Shown: piece after piece, positions 18,257-27,447 of the stretch | How positions within the stretch are numbered: the first letter of the stretch is position 1 | How the letters are laid out: every line of letters begins with the position of its first letter | Assembly: GCA_016287675.1 (NCBI GenBank) | Contig: JAEFAR010000002.1 | Location: 121,664-185,663, forward strand | DNA: 64,000 bases | DNA from: Lachnospiraceae bacterium | GTDB taxonomy: Bacteria > Bacillota > Clostridia > Lachnospirales > Lachnospiraceae | Direction: 5' to 3' | Translations under genes and position numbers: made by a program | Notes under the pieces: generated by a model | What the model was told of the DNA's origin: nothing | The model's input: only the letters and a program-made list of their open reading frames with translations | Databases searched by the model: none

Positions 18257-18724
18257 TTAGAAATGTACCGCAAGATTGATCTTTGCGATATTTGATCTGT
18301 CGATGTTAAAGACATTACCGTCTTCGTCTGAGAGTGTAATTGTTTTTTCATCAAATCCTTTAAGAAAGGCATTGAATTCTTTGGGTCCCGAAGCAGCCTT
18401 AAAAAGTTTGACTTCAACTTCCTCTCCCATGCTTCTTAAAAAATCCTTATCCTTTTTCAAAACTCTTCCGAGTCCCGGAGAACTCACTTCAAAAATGTAA
18501 GATTCCTCAATGAAATCCTGCTCATCGAGAATGTCGTTCATTTTTCTGCTTACGATCTCACATTCATCCACGGTTATTCCTCCGGGCTTGTCAATGTAGA
18601 CACGCAGGTAATCGGTTCCGGCTTCTTTCACAAATTCCACATCCACGAGTTCAAAACCAAGTTCCTCGCATATGGGAGCCGCGATCTTTTCAGTCTTTGA
18701 AATATAATCGTCTTTTTTTGACAT
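18257..18724 (-). CDS. rimP: Ribosome maturation factor RimP
   Basis: Needed for early 30S assembly. EELGFELVDVEFVKEAG, LRVYIDKPGGITVDEC and YIFEVSSPGLGRVLK are the family blocks. The ATG at 18724 is chosen because AGGAG lies 6 nt upstream; an in-frame ATG two codons earlier is too close to that site. First gene of the rimP-nusA-ylxR-ylxQ-infB-rbfA-truB-ribF operon, with a promoter at 18796-18824 and a leader hairpin at 18750-18773. Confidence 0.96.
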   Translation of the reverse strand: MSKKDDYISKTEKIAAPICEELGFELVDVEFVKEAGTDYLRVYIDKPGGITVDECEIVSRKMNDILDEQDFIEESYIFEVSSPGLGRVLKKDKDFLRSMGEEVEVKLFKAASGPKEFNAFLKGFDEKTITLSDEDGNVFNIDRSNIAKINLAVHF

Positions 18725-18749
18725 TTGCATCTCCTATCGCACAAAAGCA

Positions 18750-18773
18750 AAGAGTGGATTCGCATCCACTCTT
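18750..18773 (-). promoter_or_regulatory. Leader hairpin before rimP
   Basis: A 9-10 bp perfect stem AAGAGTGGAT/ATCCACTCTT closed by a 4-nt GCGA loop, followed by TTGCTTTTG. It lies between the promoter and the ribosome binding site of rimP, so it is in the 5' leader. The T-rich run is interrupted, so it may be an attenuator or an RNA-stability element. Confidence 0.7.
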
Positions 18774-18795
18774 AACTAGTCATATATCGTATAAA

Positions 18796-18824
18796 TTTAT
18801 AGCATCAAACCCTTTAAATGTCAA
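18796..18824 (-). promoter_or_regulatory. Promoter for rimP-nusA-infB operon
   Basis: TTGACA (18819-18824), 17 bp, TATAAA (18796-18801). The -35 box starts inside the stem of the hairpin at 18807-18830 beyond alaS, so folding of the alaS 3' end and this promoter share bases. Confidence 0.83.
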
Positions 18825-18830
18825 GGGTTT
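18807..18830 (-). terminator. Hairpin after alaS, weak terminator
   Basis: Minus strand: stem AAACCCTT/AAGGGTTT (8 bp, extendable by a wobble and an A-T pair) with an 8-nt loop, starting 28 nt beyond the alaS stop. The following T-run (GGGTTTGATGC) is short, so termination may be partial. It overlaps the rimP promoter. Confidence 0.55.
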
Positions 18831-18857
18831 AAGCCAAAAAAGTTACATTTGCAGCCA

Positions 18858-21506
18858 TCAACCCAGCTGAGACTTCATTATCTCCTTGGCTTTTTCCACT
18901 GCAGCAGAGATGCCTGCAGGGTTCTTTCCGCCTGCCTGAGCCATGTTGGGACGTCCGCCGCCGCCACCCTGTACAAGGGGTGCAACCTCTTTAATGAGAT
19001 TTCCGGAATGAGCTCCCTTTTTAACCGCAGAATCCGATGCCATGGATACAAGATTTACTTTACCCTCTGTTTCGGAAACAACGATCACGAAAAGGTCTGC
19101 ATATTTCTCCTTAAGACTGTCGCAAAGAGTTCTGAGTCCATTGGCGTCGATGCCCTTGACCTCAGCAGCCACAACCTTTACTCCGCCTGCTTCGAACATA
19201 TCCTTTTCAATGTCGCCCATGGAATCATTGGCAGCCTTGCTCTTTAAGGATTCGTTTTCGGAATTAAGAGACTTGATCTGAGCAAACAGCTGTTCGATCT
19301 TTTCACCAAGTCTGTCAGGTGTGGTCTTTGCAAGAGATGCTGCCGAATAAAGCATGTTCTCAAGATTGTTTAAGTAGGTCATTACATTTGAACCTGTAAC
19401 GGCTTCGATCCTTCTGACACCTGCTGCGATACCGCTTTCTGAAAGGATCTTGAAGCAGCCGATCTCACCTGTTGCGGAAACATGAGTACCGCCGCAAAGT
19501 TCCTTGGAGAAATCACCTACTGAAACGACTCTTACTTCCTTTCCGTACTTTTCTCCGAAAAGTGCCATGGCACCTGTCTTTTTTGCATCTTCAACTGCCA
19601 TTACTTCGGTAGTTACTTTAATGTTGTCTTCGATAGCGCGGTTTACGATCTCTTCAGCTTTGAGCAGTTCTTCCTTTGTAACCGGACGTGAGCAGCTGAA
19701 GTCAAATCTTGTTCTTTCGCTGTCCTGATAAGAACCCTGCTGAGCTACCTTATCTCCGAGGATCATCTGCAGAGCTTTCTGAAGAAGGTGAGTAGCAGTG
19801 TGGTTTCTGCAGGTCTTTGCTCTTCTTTCGCCGTCTACCTTAAGGACCGCAGTGCTTCCTTTCTTAACAGAACCTTTTTCAACATAACCGAAGTGAGCGA
19901 TCCTGTTACCGGGGATCTTTGTAACTTCGGTCACTCTGAAGATACCGTCGGGTGTTTCGATGACGCCTGTATCATGAAGCTGACCGCCCATTGTTGCATA
20001 AAAAGGTGTTTTCTTAAATACAAGGCTTCCGTTTTCGCCTTCCTTAAGGCAATCCGTAAGGCTTTCTTCATTTGCTGCGGCAAGTACTGTCTCTTCAAAT
20101 GAAAGTGTGTCATAACCCGCAAATTCTGAAACGATGCTCTCATCAAGGGAATCAAATACGGAAGATACTGACTTCTGGGCAAAGCTCTTTCCCTCTCTTG
20201 CCTTGTTCTTCTGCTCTTCCATTGCCTCATCAAATCCGTTGGAATCAACCTTCATGCCTTCCTCTTCAGCCATTTCCGTTGTGAGTTCAAGAGGGAAACC
20301 GAAAGTATCATAAAGGTAGAAAGCTGTCTTTCCGTCAATGGAGGCTTTTTTGTCTTCCTTTGCCTTGTCAAGGATCTTTCTGAACTCTTTCATGCCGTTT
20401 TCAAGAGTGCTCTCAAAACGTGTGATCTCTTTTTCAAGTTCATCAAGGATGAAGCTTCTGTTCTTAACAAGTAAAGGATAGCTCTCGGTGTAAACCTCAT
20501 CGATGTAAACCGTTGCAATGTTTAAAAGATCCTTCTTGTCAAGTCCCAGCTTTCTGCCATGTCTTACTGCACGGCGGATCAGTCTTCTGAGTACATAACC
20601 CGCACCCGCGTTGGAAGGTGTGAGCTTTGCTTCATCACCGATGAGCATAACGCTTGTTCTTGTATGATCCGCAAGGATCCTCATCGATCTTGAGAATTCA
20701 TCGTCTGCATCGTATTTCTTTCCGGATCTCTTCTCAATGTAAGAGATGGCGCCTGCAAAAAGATCTGTTTTGTAGACATCCTTTGTTCCGTTAAGGAATG
20801 CGAGGTTTCTTTCAAGTCCCCATCCTGTGTCTACATTCTTCTTTGCAAGAGTCGTAAGTGTTCCGTCCTTGTGCTTTTCGTACTGCATGAAAACGTCATT
20901 TCCAAGCTCTGTGTACTTACCGCAGTGACAGCCGGGTCCGCAGTCGGGTCCGCAGTCGGGAACATCGGCAACATAGAACATTTCACTGTCGGGGCCGCAG
21001 GGTCCGAATTCAAGTCCCCACCAGTTGTCTTCGGCAGGAAGATAATAGATGTTTTCCTTCTTGAAGCCTGAAGCTATTCTGCACTGTGCTCCTTCTTCGT
21101 CTCTGGGGGCATTTTCATCTCCCGCAAAAACCGTTGCCGCAAGATGATCGGAATCAAATCCGAAAACCTGGGTAAGAAGCTCGTAGCTCCATTTGCATCT
21201 GTCTTCTTTAAAATAATCGCCGAGACTCCAGCTTCCCATCATTTCAAAAAACGTAACATGGCTCTTGTCACCGACGGAATCGATATCGTTGGTACGTACA
21301 CATCCCTGAACATTGCAAAGTCTTGTTCCGAGAGGATGCTTTTCTCCGAGAAGATAAGGCATAAGAGGCTGCATGCCCGCTACATTAAAAAGCACTCCGG
21401 TGGAACCGTCAGAAACAAGCGAAACCGCTCCGCAGTTCACATGACCTCTTTCCTCATAGAACTTGATCCATGCTTTTCTCAATTCATTTGAATTAAACTG
21501 TTTCAT
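18858..21506 (-). CDS. alaS: Alanyl-tRNA synthetase
   Basis: Charges tRNA-Ala. The class II catalytic core occupies the N-terminal part (AWIKFYEERGH, LYDTFGFPLELT). The editing domain carries HTATHLL and the zinc-binding CGGTH, and the C-terminal DHHA1 domain ends GGGGRPNMAQAGGK. The 882-residue length is standard. It has its own promoter (21548-21576) and an AGGAG site. The leader is only about 35 nt, too short for a T-box. Confidence 0.98.
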   Translation of the reverse strand: MKQFNSNELRKAWIKFYEERGHVNCGAVSLVSDGSTGVLFNVAGMQPLMPYLLGEKHPLGTRLCNVQGCVRTNDIDSVGDKSHVTFFEMMGSWSLGDYFKEDRCKWSYELLTQVFGFDSDHLAATVFAGDENAPRDEEGAQCRIASGFKKENIYYLPAEDNWWGLEFGPCGPDSEMFYVADVPDCGPDCGPGCHCGKYTELGNDVFMQYEKHKDGTLTTLAKKNVDTGWGLERNLAFLNGTKDVYKTDLFAGAISYIEKRSGKKYDADDEFSRSMRILADHTRTSVMLIGDEAKLTPSNAGAGYVLRRLIRRAVRHGRKLGLDKKDLLNIATVYIDEVYTESYPLLVKNRSFILDELEKEITRFESTLENGMKEFRKILDKAKEDKKASIDGKTAFYLYDTFGFPLELTTEMAEEEGMKVDSNGFDEAMEEQKNKAREGKSFAQKSVSSVFDSLDESIVSEFAGYDTLSFEETVLAAANEESLTDCLKEGENGSLVFKKTPFYATMGGQLHDTGVIETPDGIFRVTEVTKIPGNRIAHFGYVEKGSVKKGSTAVLKVDGERRAKTCRNHTATHLLQKALQMILGDKVAQQGSYQDSERTRFDFSCSRPVTKEELLKAEEIVNRAIEDNIKVTTEVMAVEDAKKTGAMALFGEKYGKEVRVVSVGDFSKELCGGTHVSATGEIGCFKILSESGIAAGVRRIEAVTGSNVMTYLNNLENMLYSAASLAKTTPDRLGEKIEQLFAQIKSLNSENESLKSKAANDSMGDIEKDMFEAGGVKVVAAEVKGIDANGLRTLCDSLKEKYADLFVIVVSETEGKVNLVSMASDSAVKKGAHSGNLIKEVAPLVQGGGGGRPNMAQAGGKNPAGISAAVEKAKEIMKSQLG

Positions 21507-21547
21507 ATATGACTCTCCTAAAATGTTATCTGCAAAAAACTTTTTAG

Positions 21548-21576
21548 ATTATAGAACAAAAAAGATTACTTTTCAA
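21548..21576 (-). promoter_or_regulatory. Promoter for alaS
   Basis: TTGAAA (21571-21576), 17 bp, TATAAT (21548-21553) on the minus strand. It lies between the tRNA-Glu terminator and the alaS start. Confidence 0.85.
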
Positions 21577-21593
21577 CCGAATATTCCTCTGAA

Positions 21594-21630
21594 GATAAAA
21601 AAAACAAAGAATCCGTAAATGGTTCTTTGT
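21594..21630 (-). terminator. Terminator after tRNA-Glu
   Basis: Minus strand: 8-bp stem ACAAAGAA/TTCTTTGT extended by 2 G-C pairs across a single bulged base, 6-nt loop, then a run of eight T. It begins about 33 nt beyond the tRNA 3' end. Confidence 0.88.
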
Positions 21631-21662
21631 CATTTGGGTTGGGCTGTTAAATTAACAGTGAG

Positions 21663-21734
21663 CAGCTCGTATCGGAATCGAACCGGTGATTTCGCCGTGA
21701 GAGGGCGACGTCTTAGCCTCTTGACCAACGAGCC
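21663..21734 (-). tRNA. tRNA-Glu, anticodon CUC
   Basis: A 72-nt cloverleaf. The anticodon stem TCGCC/GGCGA encloses the loop CTCTCAC, giving anticodon CTC (21699-21701) for the codon GAG. The T arm has GGTTCGATTCC. The acceptor stem GGCTCGT pairs with ACGAGCT, the first pair being a G-U wobble. The discriminator is G and no CCA is encoded. It stands alone between polC and alaS, with its own promoter and terminator. The closest family pattern is bacterial tRNA-Glu. Confidence 0.95.
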
Positions 21735-21745
21735 TTGTGCCATTA

Positions 21746-21774
21746 AATATACACTACGAAACAGAAAAAAGCAA
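21746..21774 (-). promoter_or_regulatory. Promoter for tRNA-Glu
   Basis: TTGCTT (21769-21774), 17 bp, TATATT (21746-21751), placing transcription start about 5 nt before the tRNA. The -35 box is formed by the end of the polC terminator stem and its T-run. Confidence 0.75.
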
Positions 21775-21794
21775 GTATAACTTCAAGCTTTTTT
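21765..21794 (-). terminator. Terminator after polC
   Basis: Minus strand: AAAAAAGC pairs with GCTTTTTT, with an inner AAGT/ACTT stem, followed by further T and CTGTTTC. It starts 21 nt beyond the polC stop. A/T-rich but symmetric. Confidence 0.72.
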
Positions 21795-21814
21795 TAGGTA
21801 ATTTTTCAGAATAT

Positions 21815-24800
21815 TCACCCCATATCAAACAAATCCATAAGACTTATCTGATCGGACTCCGGGATTTCTCCGAGAAGTCCCAGTCTCGCCATTGTATCAA
21901 CAGCACTTTGAGGAGCTTTTGTTCTCTCCTTGAAATTTTCCTTTGAAGTAAAAGGTCCGCCCTTGCAGCCTTCATACATCAGATCGGAAGCTTTTTCTCC
22001 CAGACCCTGGATGGAATCGAAGGAAGGCATTACCTTTCCGTCGATAACCTGGAATGCATGGGCTTTGGCCCTGAAAATGTCGATGGGCATGAACTCGTAC
22101 CCCCGTGCATACATTTCCAGAACACTCTTCATGTTCATGTAAGTCGTTTCATCCTTTGCCTTGGCGGTATGATTGTCGATGGCTGCTTTGATCTCGTTCA
22201 TGTTCTTTAAGAGTTTTTCTTTTCCGAGACACATGAGCTCGTAATCAAAGGCCGCCGCACGGATGCCGAAGTACGCCGCGTAATACTCAAGGGGATGATA
22301 AACCTTGAACCAGGCAACGCGGAATGCCATCATGATATAAGCCGCAGCATGGGCTTTCGGGAACATGTACTGGATCTTTTTACAGGACCAGATGTACCAG
22401 TCGGGCACATCATGCTCTTTCATCTCCGCTTCCCATTCCTCCGTCAGTCCTCTTCCCTTACGTACGCTTTCCATGATCTTAAACGCATGTCCGGGTTCAA
22501 GTCCCTTGTTGATGAGATAAAGCATGATGTCGTCACGGGTGCATATGGCCTGTTTAAGGTTACATGTACCGTTTGCGATCAGGACCTGGGCATTGTTCGC
22601 ATAAACATCGGTTCCGTGGGAAAGTCCGGAGATACGCACCATGTCGGAGAAGCAGTCGGGCTTCGTTTCACGTAACATGTTCATGGCATTGTCGGTACCC
22701 AGTTCCGGAAGACCCAGGGATCCCATGTCGATGCCGTTGATGTCGGCGGGGCTGATGCCAAGGGCCTCCGTTCCGTGGAACAGAGAAATGACCTTCTGAT
22801 CGTCCATGGGAATTGTCTTTGCATCTATGCCGGTAAGTTCTTCCAGACGCTTGATCATCGTGGGATCATCGTGTCCAAGAATGTCAAGCTTCAAAAGGTT
22901 ATGGTCGATGGAATGATATTCAAAATGGGTGGTGACAATGTTGGTTGTCATGTCATTAGCCGGATGCTGGACAGGCGTAAAGGTGTCGATGTCCTCACCC
23001 ACGGGAAGAACAACGATGCCTCCCGGGTGCTGTCCCGTTGCACGGCGCACACCTACACATCCCGCAGAGATCCTTTCAAGCTCGGCTCTTCTGTGGGTGA
23101 TGCCATGCTCTTCGTCGTATTTGAGGGCATAGCCGTAGGCGGTCTTTTCGGCGACGGTTCCCACAGTACCCGCCTTAAAGGTCTGTCCCTTACCGAAGAT
23201 AACTTCCGTGTAATCATGAGCCTTTGACTGGTACTCACCCGAGAAGTTCAGGTCGATATCGGGCTCCTTGTCGCAGTTAAAGCCAAGGAAGGTTTCAAAA
23301 GGAATATCGCAGCCGTCCTTCACCAGCTTCTCTCCGCAAACCGGGCAGATCCTGTCAGGCATATCAAATCCGCAGATCGCTTCCTTCTGATACTTCTTCA
23401 CCTCTTCCGAATCAAAATCCGAAAAATGGCACTTCTTGCAATAGTAATGAGCAGGCAGAGGATTGATCTCAGTAATACCCGCCATGGTGGCCACAAAGGA
23501 TGAACCGACGGAACCACGGGATCCAACAAGGTAACCGTCCTCGTTGGATTTCCATACCAGTTTCTGAGCGATGATGTACATTACGGAGTAACCGTTCTTA
23601 ATGATGGATGTAAGCTCTTTTTCAAGTCTTGTCTCCACCTGAACGGGAAGTTTTTCTCCATACATGGAATGTGCTTTGTCATGACAGATCTTAGTCAGCA
23701 TCTCTTCCGAATGTTCGATGACAGGAGGACACTTGTCAGGGCGTACAGGCTCGATCTTTTCAATCATGTCGTAGATCTTTTGAGGATTGTCGATGACCAC
23801 CTCGTGGCACTTTTTAAGACCCAGGTAATCAAATTCCGCCAGCATCTCTTCCGTTGTCCTGAAGTACAGCGGAGGTTGATTTTCTGCGTCTTTAAAGCCC
23901 TTTGAGTAGGTGATCAGTCGTCTGTAGACTTCATCCTCGGGGTTCAGGAAATGGCTGTCGCATGTGGCGCAGACAGGCTTTCCGTAGATCTCTCCCAGTT
24001 TAACGATCTTTCGGTTCAGTTCCTTAAGATCCTCATCGGAAGAGATGGAAGGATACTTTTCTTCGTCAAGAAGGAACCTGTTGTTTCCAAGCGGCTGGAT
24101 CTCGTAGTAGTCATAGAAATCACAGAGACTGTCGATCTCGTCCTGGGATGCGTCTTCCAGAACAGCTCTGAAAAGTTCTCCCGCTTCACAGGCAGAGCCT
24201 ATGATCAGCCCTTCTCTGTGGGCTGCCAGCATACTCTTCGGTATCTTCGGAAAACGCTTAAAAAACTTAAGATGGCTTTGGGAGATCATCTTGTAGAGAT
24301 TGATCCTGCCTGTCTCGTTTTTGATCAGAACTATGCAGTGGAAAGGATGCATGTTCCTGATGGCTTCGTCCGAAGGCTTCAGGTTCTCGACAGCATCGGA
24401 AAGCTTTGAAAAGCCCTTCCTTTTCATCATCTCACAAAGCTTCTGATAGATGAGTGCCGTGCATTCCGCATCATCTACGGCCCTGTGGTGGTTTTCAAGT
24501 GAAACTCCCAGTTCATCCGCAACCGTGTCGAGCTTGTAGTTTTTAAGGTTCTGTATGAGGCCTCTGGCAAAGGGAACCGTGTCCACTATGGTAGGCTTCC
24601 AGTCTATGCCCTGTTCCTTTGCGAAACGCTTGATAAAGCCCGTGTCAAAGGGAGCATTGTGGGCAACGATCACGGCATCTCCGCAGAATTCGATGAAATT
24701 CTTAAGTTCGTTTTCAATGGTGTTCGCATCCTTTACCATATCATCGGTGATGTGGGTCAGGGCGATTATGTCAGAGGGAAGAGGTACTTCGGGATTTACA

Positions 24801-26407
24801 AAAACAGAGTATCTGTCAACGATCTCATTGTTTCTGAGCTTCACGGCTCCGATCTCAATGATCTTGTCCTTCCCCTTTGAAACACCTGTGGTCTCTATAT
24901 CAAAGACGACGGTCTCAGCATCAAAATCCTGCCCCCTGTCGTCTTTTACAATGTCCTTCATATCGTTCACGAGATAGATCTCGCAGCCGTAAAGGATCTT
25001 GAAATTCTTGGCTTTTTCCGCTATCTCGGGGTTTTTGTTCTTTAAAAGCTTGTCCCTGTAGTAATGGAAGGCAACGGTAAATCCCTGAACAACACCGTGA
25101 TCCGTGATGGCAACTCCCGGATGACCGAAATCAAAGGCAGTCTGCACAAGAACTCCGGGGTCGATCACCGCATCCATATCACTGAAGGTTGTGTGAGCAT
25201 GAAGTTCTATCCTTTTTTCAGCAGCTTCGTCCTTACGTTTTTTAAGGAAATCCGGGATCTGCTTTATGCCCACGATATCCGCCATTTCCAGTTCGCGGTC
25301 AAAGGTGTCGTATCTGGGAAATGCTTTCATCTTGATGCATTTGCCCTTTGCGATGTACTTGAAGAGTTCGTCCTTGTCTTCAACAAGCGGGAAAAGCTTG
25401 GCATAAACAGAGTCCGTCATATCCGTAAAGGAAAACTTTACGATGTATCTGTCACCCTTCTTTGTCAGCTTGGGTTCTTCCACATTTATGATCTTACCGA
25501 AGACAACAGCCTCGGAATGACCGTCCTGAATCTCGGAAAGAGGTGTAACCTTCTCATCTTCGGAATCAAAAAGACGGCCGTAAAAAAGATCCGGATCCTC
25601 TTCCAGTTTCTTCTTTATGAATTTGGAACGGGCCTTGAAATCTGGCTCCTTGGCAGTAAACCTGCTCTTGCTTCCTTCTTTTTCCAAAGGCTTGGCATCC
25701 GGCTTTGCAGCATTGCTCTGATCGGGCTTTTCAAGCTTTTCACCCCGGGCATCGGCTTCTTCAAGAGCTTTTTCTTCCCGTCCCTCATCGGGATCGATAA
25801 TGCCCTGCTCCGTGATCCTCTTTAAAGGCTTCTTTTCGGTCTTTTCTGCCGCACTGTAGTAATAGATCTCTTCAGGAACATCCTTTTCGGTACGCTTTTC
25901 TTCTCTCCATCGAAAAACTATGCCCACATTAAAGCCGTATCTTTCGGAATAGACTTCCGTAAGGAAATTACGGATGTTCTCGGAAACCATACGATTGATG
26001 AAGGAATCCTCGGATTCGATCACCATGGTGTAGTCCCCGGTTTCTCCCTTTTCAAAAGAGATCTTCGCATTGTCGATGAAAATGTTATTCATTTTGGAAA
26101 TAGAATTCAATTCATCCAGCAAAGCGGGCTTTGCCATATCCCAGAGAGTCTCGGGATTGTACAGAGAAGACAGGGAGTAATTTACATCCAAAGACACCTG
26201 ATTGCCTGACTTCAAAAAGAACTGATCATCAAGAGCCTCCTCCATGCTCTTAATGTCCTTGTATTCGATTAAATGGGAAGAATTCAGAAATACAGTGACC
26301 TTGCCTTTTCCTTTGCACATGCGGACTTTTAAAACATCCACATCGCTGAAAGCGCGTTCGGTACCTTTTTTCACTTCCAATCCCGTGAAAACCTCAAATA
26401 AGTTCAT
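21815..26407 (-). CDS. polC: DNA polymerase III alpha subunit, PolC type
   Basis: The main replicative polymerase of low-GC Gram-positive bacteria, with built-in proofreading. At 1530 residues the order is: N-terminal domains with a charged linker at about 170-265 (rich in K, E and D), OB fold (about 300-385), PHP domain starting IELHAHTTFSDMDAV (H403, H405) and interrupted by the 3'-5' exonuclease (VVFDIETTGVSKGK, D503 and E505), a zinc site (CKKCHF and CPVCGEK), and the palm with DIDLNFSG. It overlaps the ispG stop by 14 nt. Being downstream of ispG and rseP is a common clostridial arrangement. Confidence 0.98.
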   Translation of the reverse strand: MNLFEVFTGLEVKKGTERAFSDVDVLKVRMCKGKGKVTVFLNSSHLIEYKDIKSMEEALDDQFFLKSGNQVSLDVNYSLSSLYNPETLWDMAKPALLDELNSISKMNNIFIDNAKISFEKGETGDYTMVIESEDSFINRMVSENIRNFLTEVYSERYGFNVGIVFRWREEKRTEKDVPEEIYYYSAAEKTEKKPLKRITEQGIIDPDEGREEKALEEADARGEKLEKPDQSNAAKPDAKPLEKEGSKSRFTAKEPDFKARSKFIKKKLEEDPDLFYGRLFDSEDEKVTPLSEIQDGHSEAVVFGKIINVEEPKLTKKGDRYIVKFSFTDMTDSVYAKLFPLVEDKDELFKYIAKGKCIKMKAFPRYDTFDRELEMADIVGIKQIPDFLKKRKDEAAEKRIELHAHTTFSDMDAVIDPGVLVQTAFDFGHPGVAITDHGVVQGFTVAFHYYRDKLLKNKNPEIAEKAKNFKILYGCEIYLVNDMKDIVKDDRGQDFDAETVVFDIETTGVSKGKDKIIEIGAVKLRNNEIVDRYSVFVNPEVPLPSDIIALTHITDDMVKDANTIENELKNFIEFCGDAVIVAHNAPFDTGFIKRFAKEQGIDWKPTIVDTVPFARGLIQNLKNYKLDTVADELGVSLENHHRAVDDAECTALIYQKLCEMMKRKGFSKLSDAVENLKPSDEAIRNMHPFHCIVLIKNETGRINLYKMISQSHLKFFKRFPKIPKSMLAAHREGLIIGSACEAGELFRAVLEDASQDEIDSLCDFYDYYEIQPLGNNRFLLDEEKYPSISSDEDLKELNRKIVKLGEIYGKPVCATCDSHFLNPEDEVYRRLITYSKGFKDAENQPPLYFRTTEEMLAEFDYLGLKKCHEVVIDNPQKIYDMIEKIEPVRPDKCPPVIEHSEEMLTKICHDKAHSMYGEKLPVQVETRLEKELTSIIKNGYSVMYIIAQKLVWKSNEDGYLVGSRGSVGSSFVATMAGITEINPLPAHYYCKKCHFSDFDSEEVKKYQKEAICGFDMPDRICPVCGEKLVKDGCDIPFETFLGFNCDKEPDIDLNFSGEYQSKAHDYTEVIFGKGQTFKAGTVGTVAEKTAYGYALKYDEEHGITHRRAELERISAGCVGVRRATGQHPGGIVVLPVGEDIDTFTPVQHPANDMTTNIVTTHFEYHSIDHNLLKLDILGHDDPTMIKRLEELTGIDAKTIPMDDQKVISLFHGTEALGISPADINGIDMGSLGLPELGTDNAMNMLRETKPDCFSDMVRISGLSHGTDVYANNAQVLIANGTCNLKQAICTRDDIMLYLINKGLEPGHAFKIMESVRKGRGLTEEWEAEMKEHDVPDWYIWSCKKIQYMFPKAHAAAYIMMAFRVAWFKVYHPLEYYAAYFGIRAAAFDYELMCLGKEKLLKNMNEIKAAIDNHTAKAKDETTYMNMKSVLEMYARGYEFMPIDIFRAKAHAFQVIDGKVMPSFDSIQGLGEKASDLMYEGCKGGPFTSKENFKERTKAPQSAVDTMARLGLLGEIPESDQISLMDLFDMG

Positions 26408-27443
26408 CCAATTCCCTTAAGAGCTCGGGCAAAAGCTCTTCTTCCTTACATTTTTTAATGATCTCGCCCTTTTTAAAGATCATGCCTGAGCCCTTTGCTC
26501 CGGCGATGCCGAGATCCGCTTCTTTCGCTTCTCCCGGGCCGTTCACGATGCATCCCATAACAGCGATCTTAAGATCCAGAGGATAGTCCTTCACTGCTTC
26601 ATTAACCTTCTCTGCCAGAGCGATAAGATCGATCTGTGTTCTTCCGCAGGTGGGACAGGAAACCACTTCGATCCCGCCTTTTCTGAGTCCAAGAGTCTTT
26701 AAGATCTCCTTTGCTGCATATACTTCCTCTACAGGATCCGCAGTAAGAGAAACCCTGATGGTGTCACCGATCCCCTGAGAAAGTATCATGGCAAGCCCCA
26801 TTGAGGATTTGATAAGGCCTCTTTTAAGAGTCCCCGCTTCGGTAATACCCACATGAAGCGGATGTTTTGTCCTGCTCTTTATAAGTTCATGTGCTTTAAC
26901 ACACATGAGTACATCAGAGGCTTTAATGCTGATCACAAGATTGTCGTAGCCCATGTCTTCAATGACAGCAGCTTCTCTTAAAGCACTTTCTGTCAGTCCT
27001 TCGGCTGTAACTCCGCCGTATTTTTCCAGAAACTCTTTTTCAAGAGATCCTGAATTCACTCCCACTCTGATGGGAATGTTTCTTTCTTTTGCACAGCTGA
27101 CCACTTCTCTGACACGATCCGTGGATCCGATGTTTCCGGGATTTATCCTGATCTTGTCTGCACCGTTCTCCATCGCCAGGATTGCAAGTTTGTGATCGAA
27201 ATGGATGTCTGCAACAAGGGGAATGGAAATCTGTTTTTTGATCTCGGAAAAAGCAAGTGCTGCTTCTTTTGAGGGAACAGCCGAGCGGATGATCTCACAG
27301 CCCGCTTTTTGAAGTTCCCTGATCTGTGCCACTGTTGCTGCCACATCTTCTGTTTTTGTGTTGGTCATTGATTGAATGGCTATGGGATTGTTCCCGCCGA
27401 TGGTTACATTTCCGATCCTTACTTCATCAGTTAACATGCGCAT
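26394..27443 (-). CDS. ispG: (E)-4-hydroxy-3-methylbut-2-enyl-diphosphate synthase
   Basis: Penultimate step of the MEP isoprenoid pathway, an iron-sulfur enzyme; its product feeds IspH (in the fusion at 47054-48994). The TIM-barrel part opens with NPIAIQSMTNT; the cluster ligands lie in VVSCPTCGRTQIDL and GCIVNGPGEA. At 349 residues it is the short bacterial form. It follows rseP by 4 nt and is followed by polC. dxr and uppS, other isoprenoid genes, are in the same operon. Confidence 0.97.
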   Translation of the reverse strand: MRMLTDEVRIGNVTIGGNNPIAIQSMTNTKTEDVAATVAQIRELQKAGCEIIRSAVPSKEAALAFSEIKKQISIPLVADIHFDHKLAILAMENGADKIRINPGNIGSTDRVREVVSCAKERNIPIRVGVNSGSLEKEFLEKYGGVTAEGLTESALREAAVIEDMGYDNLVISIKASDVLMCVKAHELIKSRTKHPLHVGITEAGTLKRGLIKSSMGLAMILSQGIGDTIRVSLTADPVEEVYAAKEILKTLGLRKGGIEVVSCPTCGRTQIDLIALAEKVNEAVKDYPLDLKIAVMGCIVNGPGEAKEADLGIAGAKGSGMIFKKGEIIKKCKEEELLPELLRELDELI

Positions 27444-27447
27444 ATCT

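Noticed and set aside
21507..21553. T-box riboswitch before alaS
   Set aside because: The promoter leaves a leader of only about 35 nt, with no Stem I or antiterminator sequence.
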